DNA of 39,348 nt from assembly GCA_003134375.1 (NCBI GenBank), contig PLAY01000099.1:37077-76424 (forward strand), given 5' to 3'. The DNA is from Limisphaerales bacterium (GTDB lineage: Bacteria > Verrucomicrobiota > Verrucomicrobiia > Limisphaerales > UBA11358). Below the pieces are notes generated by a model that ran no database searches, had not been told where the DNA came from, and saw nothing but the letters and a program-made list of their open reading frames with translations. Of the stretch, positions 1-7,448 are shown one piece after another. Each line of letters begins with the position of its first letter. Position 1 is the stretch's first letter. Both the position numbers and the translations under genes were made by a program.

Positions 1-831
1 GGGCGGACGCAGACGGCCAGCCCGCAGGCGGGCTTCCAGGTGTCGCGCCGGTTTACGGGGCAGATACTGGACGCGGAAACCGGCCTTTACTATTACAACG
101 CCAGATATTACGACCCGGAATTGGGCCGGTTTATTCAGGCGGATACAAAGATTCCAGACCTCAGCAATCCGCAAAGCTATAACCGTTACAGCTATTGCCT
201 CAATAACCCGTTACGCTATACTGACCCGGATGGCCACGGTTTCTGGAGCACCGTCGGTTCGTTTTTCAACGCGGAGACATACAAGAGCTCTGGCCAGTTG
301 ATGGTCATGCACGACTCGTTTGGCTGGAGGTGCGTGGAAATTCCGGTGGCCATTGGGGGCATGGCAATAGCAACGGCGGATAATGTGTTAAATGTCGTGT
401 CACTAGGCGGCAAGGGAGCCGCAGAGGGCGCAGGAAAGGAACTGATTAAAGTTGCCGAAGGACTTGGAAAAGAAGAAGGAGAGAAAGCAATTGTAAAAGC
501 TGGAACCAAGTTAGAGGAACGGGCAAAAGAATTACATGGTGTTCTTGATCCTCGCGCACAACGAGCAAGAACAACAGCAGTAACCGAAACGGAGGAGGGT
601 GTAACAGTCGTTAGTTCCAGTGAGAGGCGGCTTGCACCCGCACAGCGCGCACAACTTAGGCCCGGTGAAATTGAAGGTGTAGGTGAGGGACATGCTGAAA
701 CAACCGGCGTCGATGCGGCAAAGAAGGCAGGGCTTACACCGACCGCAACGGGGGCTAGTCGGCCAATATGTCCGGAATGTGCGAAGACTTTGGAGGAACA
801 AAATGTCAAGGCTGTCAGCCCCTTAAAGTAA
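1..831 (+). CDS. RHS-repeat protein C-terminus with deaminase-like toxin tip (5' truncated by window)
   Basis: The frame is open from base 1, so this is the 3' end of a larger RHS/YD-repeat gene. The first ~65 residues are the RHS-associated core (FTGQILDAETGLYYYNARYY, then YDPELGRF, then NNPLRYTDPDGHG), which closes the RHS shell and precedes the variable toxin. The tip is unrelated to the core and ends with HAE (in GEGHAETTG) and a C-x-x-C (RPICPECAKTL). Together these are the two zinc-binding motifs of the cytidine-deaminase fold used by many polymorphic toxins. A Gly/Ala-rich stretch lies between core and tip. The gene is followed 19 nt later by a DUF416 gene, the position expected for an immunity protein. 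Known of the family: RHS tips are released or delivered into competitors. The deaminase call is from motifs only; the nucleic-acid substrate is unknown. Confidence 0.85.
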   Translation, partial: GRTQTASPQAGFQVSRRFTGQILDAETGLYYYNARYYDPELGRFIQADTKIPDLSNPQSYNRYSYCLNNPLRYTDPDGHGFWSTVGSFFNAETYKSSGQLMVMHDSFGWRCVEIPVAIGGMAIATADNVLNVVSLGGKGAAEGAGKELIKVAEGLGKEEGEKAIVKAGTKLEERAKELHGVLDPRAQRARTTAVTETEEGVTVVSSSERRLAPAQRAQLRPGEIEGVGEGHAETTGVDAAKKAGLTPTATGASRPICPECAKTLEEQNVKAVSPLK

Positions 832-850
832 CCCTAAAGAGATGGTGATT

Positions 851-1462
851 ATGCCGAGTTTAACTTATAGCAAAGAAGTAACACAGCATCAGTTGGAATT
901 GCTGCCAAGCCGTAGCCGTGTTGCCTTTGGATTATCCTGTTGCGAACGGATGCTTCCGAATTACATGGCGTTCAAGCGAGAGGTAAAATGGGGAGACGAG
1001 CAGCCGTTAAGAAAAGCGCTTGATGAGTTGTGGAAGCACGTCGAGGGCGAAACTATGGATACGGCAAAAGTCAGAAGTTTGACGAAAGAGTGTGAAGTTG
1101 TCGCCCCCGATTCTGAGAACTTTACGGCACTGCTCACGACTGCGGCCCAAGATGCCTGTTTTGCAATTTGCAGCGTTTTGGATTACGTGTTGCAAGAAAA
1201 TCCTGAGCGAATTGCCAAGGCATCATCCTTTGCAATAGACACGTTAGACCTCTACATTCAAGAACTACAGGATGGATTTTCAAATACCCCAACCTTAGTG
1301 TCAAACACCCCAGAGCGTCAAGAACGGATTAGATTGCACCCACTCATGCAATGTGAACTTGCGCGTCAGGATGCCGACCTCAAATTGTTGGCAAGTAATC
1401 CCGATTTGAAGTCGCTTAAATCTCAGTGGCGCGCTCCCAGCAAAAGCAATATTGATCTCTGA
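851..1462 (+). CDS. DUF416-family protein, probable immunity protein
   Basis: The protein resembles E. coli YjaG (DUF416): it has the N-terminal signature L-x-L-P-x-x-x-R-x-A-F followed by a CxERMLPNY block and the GD...L...LDELW segment, and its ~200-residue length fits the family. I place the start at 851 because an AGAG sits 9 nt upstream; an ATG at 842 is possible but too close to that element. Its place directly after an RHS deaminase-toxin gene, on the same strand with a short gap, suggests it neutralises that toxin. The immunity role is inferred from position only; the DUF416 assignment is from sequence similarity seen by eye. Confidence 0.75.
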   Translation: MPSLTYSKEVTQHQLELLPSRSRVAFGLSCCERMLPNYMAFKREVKWGDEQPLRKALDELWKHVEGETMDTAKVRSLTKECEVVAPDSENFTALLTTAAQDACFAICSVLDYVLQENPERIAKASSFAIDTLDLYIQELQDGFSNTPTLVSNTPERQERIRLHPLMQCELARQDADLKLLASNPDLKSLKSQWRAPSKSNIDL

Positions 1463-1632
1463 TTGGACTAAATATGTCTTCCGCCACAATTGATATTATT
1501 ATTGAAACTGGCCTTGCCTCGATTTGGTGGACAAGCGTTGGGGTGATTCCGGCTTGCTGGCCTTGGCAAAAAAAGATATAGTTGTCGGCAACAAATCGTT
1601 CTTTGAAAATTTGACGTGAGTCTGGCGCGCGC

Positions 1633-1932
1633 TTGTGGAAATGGAACAACCAGACGCCGACCAACCTTCAGGTGTGGATCGGGAACATCTACGAGGAAAA
1701 AGGCGGCAAGAAGTTGTTCCATGTTTATGCCGGAGACCAACTGGTTTGCACGTTTGAAACCAACTCGGTGCTCTATGGCGGAACCGACACGAACAAGGTG
1801 GGTTACTATTATCACCACGACCAACTGACCTCGTCCAGCGTGTTGAGTGATTCATCGGGCAACCAAAAGGAAGTGAACGCCTATTATCCTTTCGGGCGGA
1901 CGCAGACGGCCAGCCTCTCAAGTTACCCTTGA
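1633..1932 (+). pseudogene. RHS core fragment, out of frame with its toxin
   Basis: The translation includes FHVYAGDQLVCTF and VGYYYHHDQLTSSSVLSDSS followed by VNAYYPFGRTQTAS, a typical RHS repeat stretch that normally leads into the conserved core. Here it stops after GRTQTAS at LSSYP and a TGA, and the whole core (present at 40-230 of the window) is missing. The last 22 bases before the break are identical to bases 1-22 of the window, so this is a second, deleted copy of the same region. No start or upstream RHS portion is present. It is best read as a remnant left by tip-cassette exchange. Confidence 0.75.
1894..1915 (+). repeat. 22-bp exact repeat of window bases 1-22 (RHS tip-exchange homology)
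   Basis: Bases 1894-1915 are identical to bases 1-22 and encode the same GRTQTAS peptide. Identity stops abruptly at 1916, which marks the junction where the orphan toxin tip begins. The repeat probably extends further left than the window shows for the first copy, so 22 bp is a minimum. Such shared core sequence is the substrate for homologous exchange of RHS tips. Confidence 0.8.
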
Positions 1933-2167
1933 GACACAAAGTGGCACAAAAACGCGCGTAGATTTTGCTACAAAAGACCAATTGGGGCAGATTGGATTAA
2001 CTGAGGCTAAATCGTCTCAAACTGCTAGATTGACACCAAATCAGGCAAAAGCATTTCCTGAAATTGAACAAACGGGAGCAACAGTTAAGGGTGTGGGCAA
2101 GCCGGGATTTCCAGGTGGAACACAAATACCGCCTACAAAAGTTGATATTGTGAGGCCGAATCAATAG
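1916..2167 (+). pseudogene. Orphan RHS toxin tip, PD-(D/E)XK-like
   Basis: In the frame starting at 1916 the sequence reads SQVTLETQSGTKTRVDFATK, then GQIGLTEAKSSQTARLTPNQ, AFPEI, and a Gly/Pro-rich end GKPGFPGGTQIPPTKVDIVR. The order D (in RVDF) then E-A-K fits the PD-(D/E)XK nuclease core seen in some RHS/polymorphic toxin tips. It lies one base out of frame with the RHS fragment that precedes it, so it is not made as part of an RHS protein here. A TTG at 1982 could initiate only a piece lacking the D residue. It is followed 2 nt later by a DUF1444-like gene, likely its former immunity partner. Confidence 0.65.
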
Positions 2168-2169
2168 CC

Positions 2170-2727
2170 ATGAAAATCACCGATCAAGTTATTGCATATC
2201 TGAAAGGTTCGCCACCGGACGATGGTCGTTCCGTAATTGAATTGTCGCATAAAGACAGTCCAGTCATTCGGCCATATTCGGAAGGTTTGCATGTCTGTTA
2301 CTTGGTGGATAAGGGACAGACTTACGAATACATCCAGAATCGCCATTTGGAGGAGGATGGAATCAGCCCTGACGAATTACATCAGATTGGACTGCGGAAT
2401 CTGAAGGGTCTGATTGCCCAAAGAAACGCCAAGGTGCAGCCGCATGGCAACGTGTTTGCTTTTCTAGCAGGAGGCGACTTCGAGGCAAGCATCATGTTGT
2501 TGGACGAATTTTGGGAGGGTGAATTTCGGAAGTTCGTCACCGGCAAATTGGCAACAGTTATACCAGCGCGCGACGTGCTGGCATTTTGCGATGCTGATTC
2601 AGCGAATGGAATCGCCGAACTACAAGAGGTAATCAATCGTGTTTGGCCGACAGGCAATCATTTGGTTTCCAACAATATCTACGTTCGGCAACCGACTGGC
2701 TGGCGAGTATTGTTGCTTCCCCGATGA
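2170..2727 (+). CDS. DUF1444-like protein, probable immunity protein of the orphan toxin tip
   Basis: The 185-residue protein contains HGNVFAFLAGGDFEASIMLL followed by DEFW, closely resembling the block of DUF1444 (YtpQ-like) proteins in which a glycine pair and an E-A-S triplet precede LLLD. The N-terminal half has several acidic and aromatic residues and no signal peptide or membrane segment. The start codon is 2 nt after the stop of the orphan nuclease-like toxin tip. That spacing is typical of toxin/immunity pairs, so an immunity role is inferred. Retention of an intact immunity gene after loss of the full toxin is common in RHS loci. The family call is by eye and not certain. Confidence 0.65.
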   Translation: MKITDQVIAYLKGSPPDDGRSVIELSHKDSPVIRPYSEGLHVCYLVDKGQTYEYIQNRHLEEDGISPDELHQIGLRNLKGLIAQRNAKVQPHGNVFAFLAGGDFEASIMLLDEFWEGEFRKFVTGKLATVIPARDVLAFCDADSANGIAELQEVINRVWPTGNHLVSNNIYVRQPTGWRVLLLPR

Positions 2728-2792
2728 ACCCGATTACTAATTCGGAACATTTCACTCGTTCCCTATTGAGGAATGAATGACGGTCACCGACT

Positions 2793-3176
2793 ATGCCACT
2801 TGCTACAATAGACTTCATTACAGAAACTCCGGAGACCGGGGAATTCGCTTTGATATTAGTTGAAGATGGTCCTTGGCCTAATAAAGACGCTAACTGGAAC
2901 GAATGTCTTTCCAGAATTCAAAATCGAATCTACGATGCCATAGACATTGCAATAGATGGTCATTTAGCAGCGAAGCACCCTAATTCAAAAGGCAGAAGCG
3001 TGCGGGTTCAAATTGATTCTCCAAGCGGGCTGCCTCCTGCTTTGGCAAAACTGGTAGCCAGAATGAAAGAACACATCGAAAAGGATGCTGAATACAGTAA
3101 AGCAATCAAGCAATCCCGATTCGTTCAAAATCTTCGCATAAGCACCGGCCACGAGATGGGGCGTTTCAAAAAGTGA
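2793..3176 (+). CDS. Small hypothetical protein, possible immunity protein (weakly DUF6572-like)
   Basis: A 127-residue soluble protein beginning MPLATIDFITETPETGEFAL and continuing with W-x-x-x-L-x-x-I-x-x-R-I-Y. The opening IDFI, a central Trp and a helical segment recall DUF6572-type immunity proteins, but the match is weak. It overlaps the next gene by 4 nt (GTGA), so the two are probably translated together. It sits in a run of small AT-richer genes after RHS toxin tips, where unpaired immunity genes are common. No catalytic motif is visible. The function is unassigned. Confidence 0.6.
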   Translation: MPLATIDFITETPETGEFALILVEDGPWPNKDANWNECLSRIQNRIYDAIDIAIDGHLAAKHPNSKGRSVRVQIDSPSGLPPALAKLVARMKEHIEKDAEYSKAIKQSRFVQNLRISTGHEMGRFKK

Positions 3177-3631
3177 TATTGTGTAGAGTGAAGCCAACAC
3201 AGACATTGGTTATACAGATTGGAAACGAGTTGGGGAAACCTCTCCTTCTTCTTGGCATTTACATAGATGTGGAGTTTTACATAAGCGGTCAACATCGCTA
3301 TGGATTTCGATTCGGCCCCACAGACCACAATGGACGGCTCCGCATTACATATTCAGATGTTGAAACAAAGCGAGCAATAGAAGCTAAAATTTTTTTGATG
3401 GATTACAACACACCGCTGGATGATTGTGATGACTGTCTAAAAGTAAAAATACCATCGGCTGATGAATTGAAAAAGGCATACGAATGGAACACCAAATGGT
3501 TTGCAGACAAAGCATCTGAAGATGCAAAAGGATGGCTTAATGCCGCGAACGGCAAAATTAAAGCAAACGAAACTTCTGTCAAATTGCATGGAATAGAAAC
3601 AATCGTTTCTGTTCCATGTTCGGTTGTTTGA
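3173..3631 (+). CDS. Hypothetical protein in RHS tail region
   Basis: The 152-residue product starts at a GTG overlapping the preceding stop (GTGA). The first half is beta-rich (TLVIQIGNEL, LLLLGIYIDVEFYISG) and the second half is Lys/Glu-rich and probably helical. It has no signal peptide and no motif I recognise. The base composition is AT-richer than the flanking mobility genes, as are its neighbours, which fits recent acquisition with the RHS locus. It may be another immunity or orphan tip-associated protein, but nothing in the sequence decides this. Confidence 0.5.
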   Translation: MILCRVKPTQTLVIQIGNELGKPLLLLGIYIDVEFYISGQHRYGFRFGPTDHNGRLRITYSDVETKRAIEAKIFLMDYNTPLDDCDDCLKVKIPSADELKKAYEWNTKWFADKASEDAKGWLNAANGKIKANETSVKLHGIETIVSVPCSVV

Positions 3632-3672
3632 CAACAAAGAGAGCCGCCTGATACGCTTTTGGGGCAACTCTT

Positions 3673-4464
3673 ATGAACACGCCGCCAATTGTCGAGCATA
3701 CACCGCGGAAGCCATCAGGCTTTGATCCGGGACTCAAATGCCTTGCTGCCGTGTTCATCTTCGTTGTGGTCGTTCGGGTTCTTCTCACGTTGGCCAACAA
3801 AACAGGGTCCCGTGAAATCGTTGGCATCGGACTTATTGGCGCGTTCTTTGGTTTGATAGCTCTTATCGTCACATCATGCGTTGTCTGGTCGCGCAGAGCA
3901 ACATCACCACGACCTGCAAGACGGTGGGCACTTATGATTGCGATTACATGGGCATTTCTGCAACTTCTCGTTTGCTTGCTGATAATGCTTCAAATGTTGC
4001 CACGAGCTTTGAGTGAAACAGACCGGCCTGCCACTGAAATAAATCGCAAGACATTTTCAATAACGTTGCCGGGTAACTGGATTGAGGACACAAAAAGAGA
4101 CACGTATGATCCTGATTCCCTCGTCTTTTTCGACGGCCCGGAATCCGCCCTTTTTTCTGTCATCGTGGGTCAGAAATCAGCCGGCTCTTCAGTTGATACT
4201 ATGCTGGATAATCAAAAGGATTCCCTTAAAAGAAAGATCGTCAATGCAACAATTATCCCCATTACAAAATGGTCAAATTTTGACGGCAAAGGCTTTCAGA
4301 TGGAAGGAAAGATTCAGGGGATTATAAACGGGCGCGTCACGGTTTTTGGATTTGAGAAGGGTGACAATGTTTGCATTGTCGAGGAGTGGGCAACTCCTGG
4401 TGACTACAAAACTTATGCCAAGGATTTTGAGAAAATCCGGCAGACGTTTCGACTACATGATTGA
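3673..4464 (+). CDS. Membrane protein with C-terminal PsbP/DUF1795-like domain
   Basis: The N-terminus carries three predicted membrane segments: CLAAVFIFVVVVRVLLTL (~24-41), IVGIGLIGAFFGLIALIVTS (~49-68) and IAITWAFLQLLVCLLIMLQM (~89-108). A ~150-residue extracytoplasmic-type domain follows, with FSITLPGNW near its start, FFDGPESALFSVIVGQ, and a closing KDFEKIRQTFRL. That pattern (a short strand with LPxxW, then alternating strands, then a helix with F..I..TF) is like PsbP/DUF1795-type lipoprotein domains. No lipobox is present because the domain is anchored by the membrane helices. The function is unknown. It is not obviously part of the toxin cluster. Confidence 0.7.
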   Translation: MNTPPIVEHTPRKPSGFDPGLKCLAAVFIFVVVVRVLLTLANKTGSREIVGIGLIGAFFGLIALIVTSCVVWSRRATSPRPARRWALMIAITWAFLQLLVCLLIMLQMLPRALSETDRPATEINRKTFSITLPGNWIEDTKRDTYDPDSLVFFDGPESALFSVIVGQKSAGSSVDTMLDNQKDSLKRKIVNATIIPITKWSNFDGKGFQMEGKIQGIINGRVTVFGFEKGDNVCIVEEWATPGDYKTYAKDFEKIRQTFRLHD

Positions 4465-4490
4465 CAAATTATTCAGTTTTACAAAACGAT

Positions 4491-4521
4491 TGTTTCAATT
4501 CAATGCTTAATGATTGAAACA
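4491..4521 (+). promoter_or_regulatory. 9-bp inverted repeat abutting the PEP-CTERM start codon
   Basis: TGTTTCAAT (4491-4499) and ATTGAAACA (4513-4521) are perfect inverted copies with a 13-nt spacer, and the right arm runs into the ATG at 4521. It could be an operator or an mRNA hairpin that limits access to the first start codon. A second in-frame ATG at 4533 lies outside the stem. No regulator can be named. Confidence 0.4.
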
Positions 4522-5171
4522 TGAGCACACAAATGAAACTAAAATCAATTTTCACGCTTATTGTCGTCCTAGGCAGCGCGCTGACCTCGCAACTGGCGTC
4601 CGCGCAAGGCGTGGTCAATTTCTCCAATACTAACGCTGTCAGCATCAGTTCCCAGGCGGTAGGAGACGAGCAAATGAATCTATTCTTCACCACAGGCAAC
4701 AACGCAGGGGGTTATACCTTCAATAGCTTCGCGCTGCTGCTCGCAGCCAACCCAAATGCCGCAGGCGTGCAAACATATGCAAATCTTGACTTAACCTATG
4801 GGGACATCCTTAATGCCTTTAGCGGGGATTCAGCAAATCATGTTGTGTCAGCAACGGGGGGGTATGATGTGTTTACGCCTGATTCAGTTGATGCTCACAC
4901 CTCATTTTTAGCCGCCAACACGACTTATGAAATAGTCTTTTTTTGGTTTGGGGGAAATCCGTTGAATATAAGTTCCACAGATACTTTGCCAACTTCAACC
5001 GATGGCTGGAGCTATGGCGGCGCAACATTTCCTTTTGATTCCTCGTATGTATTTAACGGCAGCCCGGTCTTTGCCATCACTGCCACACCTGTAACGGCGG
5101 TGCCGGAACCTAGCACTCTGGCTCTCGCCGGTCTCGCCTGTCTTGCGGCGTGCTGGCGGTCAAGGAAGTAG
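4521..5171 (+). CDS. PEP-CTERM sorting domain protein
   Basis: The protein has an N-terminal signal peptide (basic MKLK, then FTLIVVLGSALTSQLASA, with a cleavage-like ASA-Q). Its C-terminal PEP-CTERM signal consists of VPEP, a hydrophobic segment STLALAGLACLAACW and the basic tail RSRK. The mature part is rich in Asn, Thr, Ser and aromatic residues, as usual for exported PEP-CTERM proteins of Verrucomicrobiota. Known of the family: the tail is processed by an exosortase and the protein is exported. The mature domain is not otherwise recognised. The start may be 4521 or 4533, both in frame and both ahead of the signal peptide. Confidence 0.9.
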   Translation: MSTQMKLKSIFTLIVVLGSALTSQLASAQGVVNFSNTNAVSISSQAVGDEQMNLFFTTGNNAGGYTFNSFALLLAANPNAAGVQTYANLDLTYGDILNAFSGDSANHVVSATGGYDVFTPDSVDAHTSFLAANTTYEIVFFWFGGNPLNISSTDTLPTSTDGWSYGGATFPFDSSYVFNGSPVFAITATPVTAVPEPSTLALAGLACLAACWRSRK

Positions 5172-5337
5172 CCGGGACGAAAGGCGCGCACTACATAAAA
5201 ACGTCAATACGGCGAATTTTATCTTGTCCAAAAAAAATCGAGTCGCGCGCTGTCGCTGCGGGCAATTATACGGCAGCGGCGAAAAACTCAAGGTATTGCT
5301 CGCCCTGTGCCCTCTGCGCTCCACCTAATACCATTCT

Positions 5338-5405
5338 CCAAGTTATTCATCGCCGACCGAAGGCGGCTCCAAAAGCCAGCCACAGGGCGGTGGTGAATAA
5401 CTTGG
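5338..5405 (+). ncRNA. Long stem-loop upstream of IS110 transposase, candidate bridge RNA portion
   Basis: CCAAGTTATTCA (5338-5349) pairs perfectly with TGAATAACTTGG (5394-5405). Five further pairs inward (two of them G-U) give a 17-bp stem closed at 5354/5389. The 34-nt interior holds a smaller hairpin with GGCT-ccaaa-AGCC. IS110-group elements are known to encode a bridge RNA in the non-coding region upstream of the transposase, with stem-loops whose internal loops recognise donor and target DNA. This stem is in the right place. Whether it belongs to a bridge RNA, and where that RNA starts and ends, is inference. Confidence 0.4.
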
Positions 5406-5650
5406 CCGCCGTCGTCGCCAGCGAACCGATTCCCGCTGACACTACGGCTGGCAGACGTTTTGCCGCAGCGTCGATACGGTCGTTTCCACCGCACCCCGCG
5501 AGGGTTAAGTCAAGGAAACCGGCGACGCTGACGGCTCGTGTTCAGAAGTCTGAGAGAACTTTGCCCCGTGAGGGCCACCGTATTAGTTCGACTATGAACC
5601 GGGTCATCCCGACCAGCGCTGCCGTCACCACAAGAAAGGAATCAAAAAAC

Positions 5651-6916
5651 ATGAACGCATGGAACGAAGTCACCCACTTCGCGGGATTTGACTGGGCCAA
5701 GGATCATCACGATGTGCTGGTCTTGGATAACACCGGAAAAATCGCCGCCGAATTGCGGTTTGAACACACGGCCGCCGGTTGGTCACTGTGCCAGCAAAAG
5801 CTGGCGGCGTTTCCGCACCTGGCCATCGCGGTCGAGTCCGGCCACGGTGCGGCCATTGAGCGGTTGATGGTGCTGGGCTACCGGGTTTATCCGGTGCATC
5901 CGCGCAGCTCCAAATCGTATCGCACGCGCAAGCTGCCCAGCGGCACCAAAACCGATCGCATTGATTGCTGGGCGTTGGCAGACGCACTGCGGTTGGAGGG
6001 CGAAAGCTGGCACATGCTGAACACCCCGGAGCCACTGGTGCAACGGTTGCGGTTGCTATGCCGGGATGAAGTCGCGTTGATTGAGCAGCGCACGGCTTTA
6101 ATCAACCAACTGCAACAGGCACTCTATGAGTATTATCCCGCCGCCTTGGCAGCCTTCGATGACTGGACCAGCCTTTCGGCCTGGGCCTTTGTGGCGCGGT
6201 TCCCCACGCCACAGGCTTTGGTCAAGGCGGGCAAACGCCAATGGGAAAAGTTCCTGCACACGCAAAAATTATATCATCCAGAGTGGTATCAAAAACGACT
6301 GGCGATTTTTGCCAAGGCCGATGAATTTTGCGGCCCCGAGGCGGTGACCGCTGCCAAAAGCGTGCTGGCCACCGCGCTGGTAAAGTTGTTGCAGACCTTG
6401 GAACTGCAACTGGCCAGTTATCGTTTGCTGATCACGGAGTGCTTCAAACAACATCCCGACTATCACGTCTTCGCCTCTTTGCCCGGTGCCGGCCCGAAGC
6501 TGGCACCCCGGCTGTTGGCGGAACTGGTCGCCCTGCAATCACTGGCGGATCAACCCCAAGTCTTGCAATGTCTGGCGGGCATGGCTCCGGTCAGCTATCA
6601 GTCGGGCAAGGTGTCGGTCGTGTATCTGCGCCGCCAATGCAACCGGTTCTTGCGTGCAACGCTGCACCTGTGGGTGGATTTGAGCCGACACTATTGCGAC
6701 TGGGCGCGTATTTACTACGAGGCCCACAAGAAAAAAGGGCAAAGCCATGCGTGTGCGCTCCGCTGCCTGGGAATGCGCTGGCTGAAAATCCTCGCGGCCA
6801 TGATCCGCAGTCACACGCCTTATGATGCCGCGCTCCATGCGCGCAGCCAACTCCAGCACGGATCGTGGGTGTTGCAGTTGCAACCCAAACTATCCATCAC
6901 GAAGGATGCCAGCTAA
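5651..6916 (+). CDS. IS110-family transposase (DEDD recombinase)
   Basis: This 421-residue protein has the two IS110 domains. The N-terminal DEDD (RuvC-like) part contains FAGFDWAKDHHDVLVLD (first Asp), VESGHG (Glu) and KTDRIDCWALADAL (the Asp pair). The C-terminal Transposase_20 part contains FASLPGAGPKLAPRLLAEL and AGMAPVSYQSGK, with the conserved Ser/Gly-rich serine region. I start it at the ATG at 5651 because the N-terminal motif begins there; the frame is open further upstream but that part is low-complexity and overlaps the folded leader. The protein acts with a bridge RNA to recombine the element into target sites. It looks intact. Confidence 0.92.
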   Translation: MNAWNEVTHFAGFDWAKDHHDVLVLDNTGKIAAELRFEHTAAGWSLCQQKLAAFPHLAIAVESGHGAAIERLMVLGYRVYPVHPRSSKSYRTRKLPSGTKTDRIDCWALADALRLEGESWHMLNTPEPLVQRLRLLCRDEVALIEQRTALINQLQQALYEYYPAALAAFDDWTSLSAWAFVARFPTPQALVKAGKRQWEKFLHTQKLYHPEWYQKRLAIFAKADEFCGPEAVTAAKSVLATALVKLLQTLELQLASYRLLITECFKQHPDYHVFASLPGAGPKLAPRLLAELVALQSLADQPQVLQCLAGMAPVSYQSGKVSVVYLRRQCNRFLRATLHLWVDLSRHYCDWARIYYEAHKKKGQSHACALRCLGMRWLKILAAMIRSHTPYDAALHARSQLQHGSWVLQLQPKLSITKDAS

Positions 6917-6933
6917 ACGCGCCGACATAAAAA

Positions 6934-7012
6934 CAGCGGTCGGGCGGCTCGTGCTGTGCAAGCCGTTCCTCGCTACCGCTGCGGTCTGGCTTGACAGCGC
7001 CGCCCGCCGCTG
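6934..7012 (+). other. Extended hairpin immediately after IS110 transposase
   Basis: CAGCGGTCGGGCGGC (6934-6948) pairs with GCCGCCCGCCGCTG (6999-7012) over 14 bp with one bulged T. Inside, GCTGT/ACAGC and AAGCC/GGCTT continue the stem, separated by small internal loops. The terminal loop is about 23 nt. Such a long stem with internal loops could be a 3' bridge RNA (as in the IS1111 subgroup), a transcription-blocking structure, or a recombination end. It starts only 18 nt past the transposase stop. Confidence 0.45.
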
Positions 7013-7026
7013 TGGGTTGCGCTTAA

Positions 7027-7064
7027 GGTTTTGCGTTCGCAAAACCGTGCCCGGCTTTGGGCAC
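7027..7064 (+). terminator. Two adjacent hairpins downstream of the IS110 element
   Basis: GGTTTTGCG-tt-CGCAAAACC (7027-7046) is followed directly by GTGCCC-ggcttt-GGGCAC (7047-7064). Both are perfect. Neither is followed by a strong T tract, so rho-independent termination is only one option; they may instead mark the element's right end. Confidence 0.4.
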
Positions 7065-7237
7065 GAAACTAACCTGAACACCGGTGAACAATTATTATGA
7101 AAAAGCACTTGCCAGCACAGAGAACTCCTTGACTTTTTCGCCGCCGCCAAGCCCTTGCTTTTAGGAACAGCGCGCGGGGAAGTGACGCTGCTTTTTGTCA
7201 CTGGACAAATGAAATTTTTGGGCTATTTGATTTGATT

Positions 7238-7444
7238 ATGGACAGCGAGCCAGGTGCTATTTTGACCGGCAGGTTGAGCGAGGCGGATTCAATTTCAATT
7301 CCGAGAGCCGCCCGCAGGCTTGGCCTCGACACCTATACGCTTTGCACGCTCATTCAACGCGAGCGTGTCCAGGCCGGGCTTTCCCCTTCAGGCGAATTTG
7401 TCATTGCCAACGAGGAATTGAACCGGCTTTTGAAAAAGGATTAA
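7238..7444 (+). CDS. Small HTH protein, excisionase-like
   Basis: The 68-residue product contains ISIPRAARRLGLDTYTLCTL, a helix-turn-helix of the MerR/excisionase type, then a short wing (GLSPSGEFVIANEELNRLL). Proteins of this size and pattern act as recombination directionality factors or local repressors next to integrases. I chose the ATG at 7238 over an in-frame TTG at 7232. It opens a run of small genes (7238-8409) that leads to the tyrosine recombinase, with only 4 nt to the next gene. The precise role is inferred. Confidence 0.65.
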   Translation: MDSEPGAILTGRLSEADSISIPRAARRLGLDTYTLCTLIQRERVQAGLSPSGEFVIANEELNRLLKKD

Positions 7445-7448
7445 CGGC

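Larger units (their letters stand above)
5338..7064 (+). mobile_element. IS110-family insertion sequence (ends approximate)
   Basis: The element consists of an IS110-type transposase gene with ~310 bp of folded non-coding DNA before it and ~150 bp of folded DNA after it. IS110 elements lack terminal inverted repeats and make no target duplication, so the ends cannot be fixed by inspection. I set them at the outer edge of the left stem-loop and of the right tandem hairpins. The element separates the PEP-CTERM gene from the mobility region. Confidence 0.55.

Noticed and set aside
5338-5405. Rho-independent terminator for the PEP-CTERM gene
   Set aside because: The stem is 167 bp past the stop, has a large loop and no following T tract, so it fits an IS110 leader structure better.
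5150-5650. Upstream in-frame extension of the IS110 transposase frame to 5150
   Set aside because: The extra ~167 residues overlap the end of the PEP-CTERM gene and the folded leader and resemble no transposase domain; the DEDD motif begins right after the ATG at 5651.
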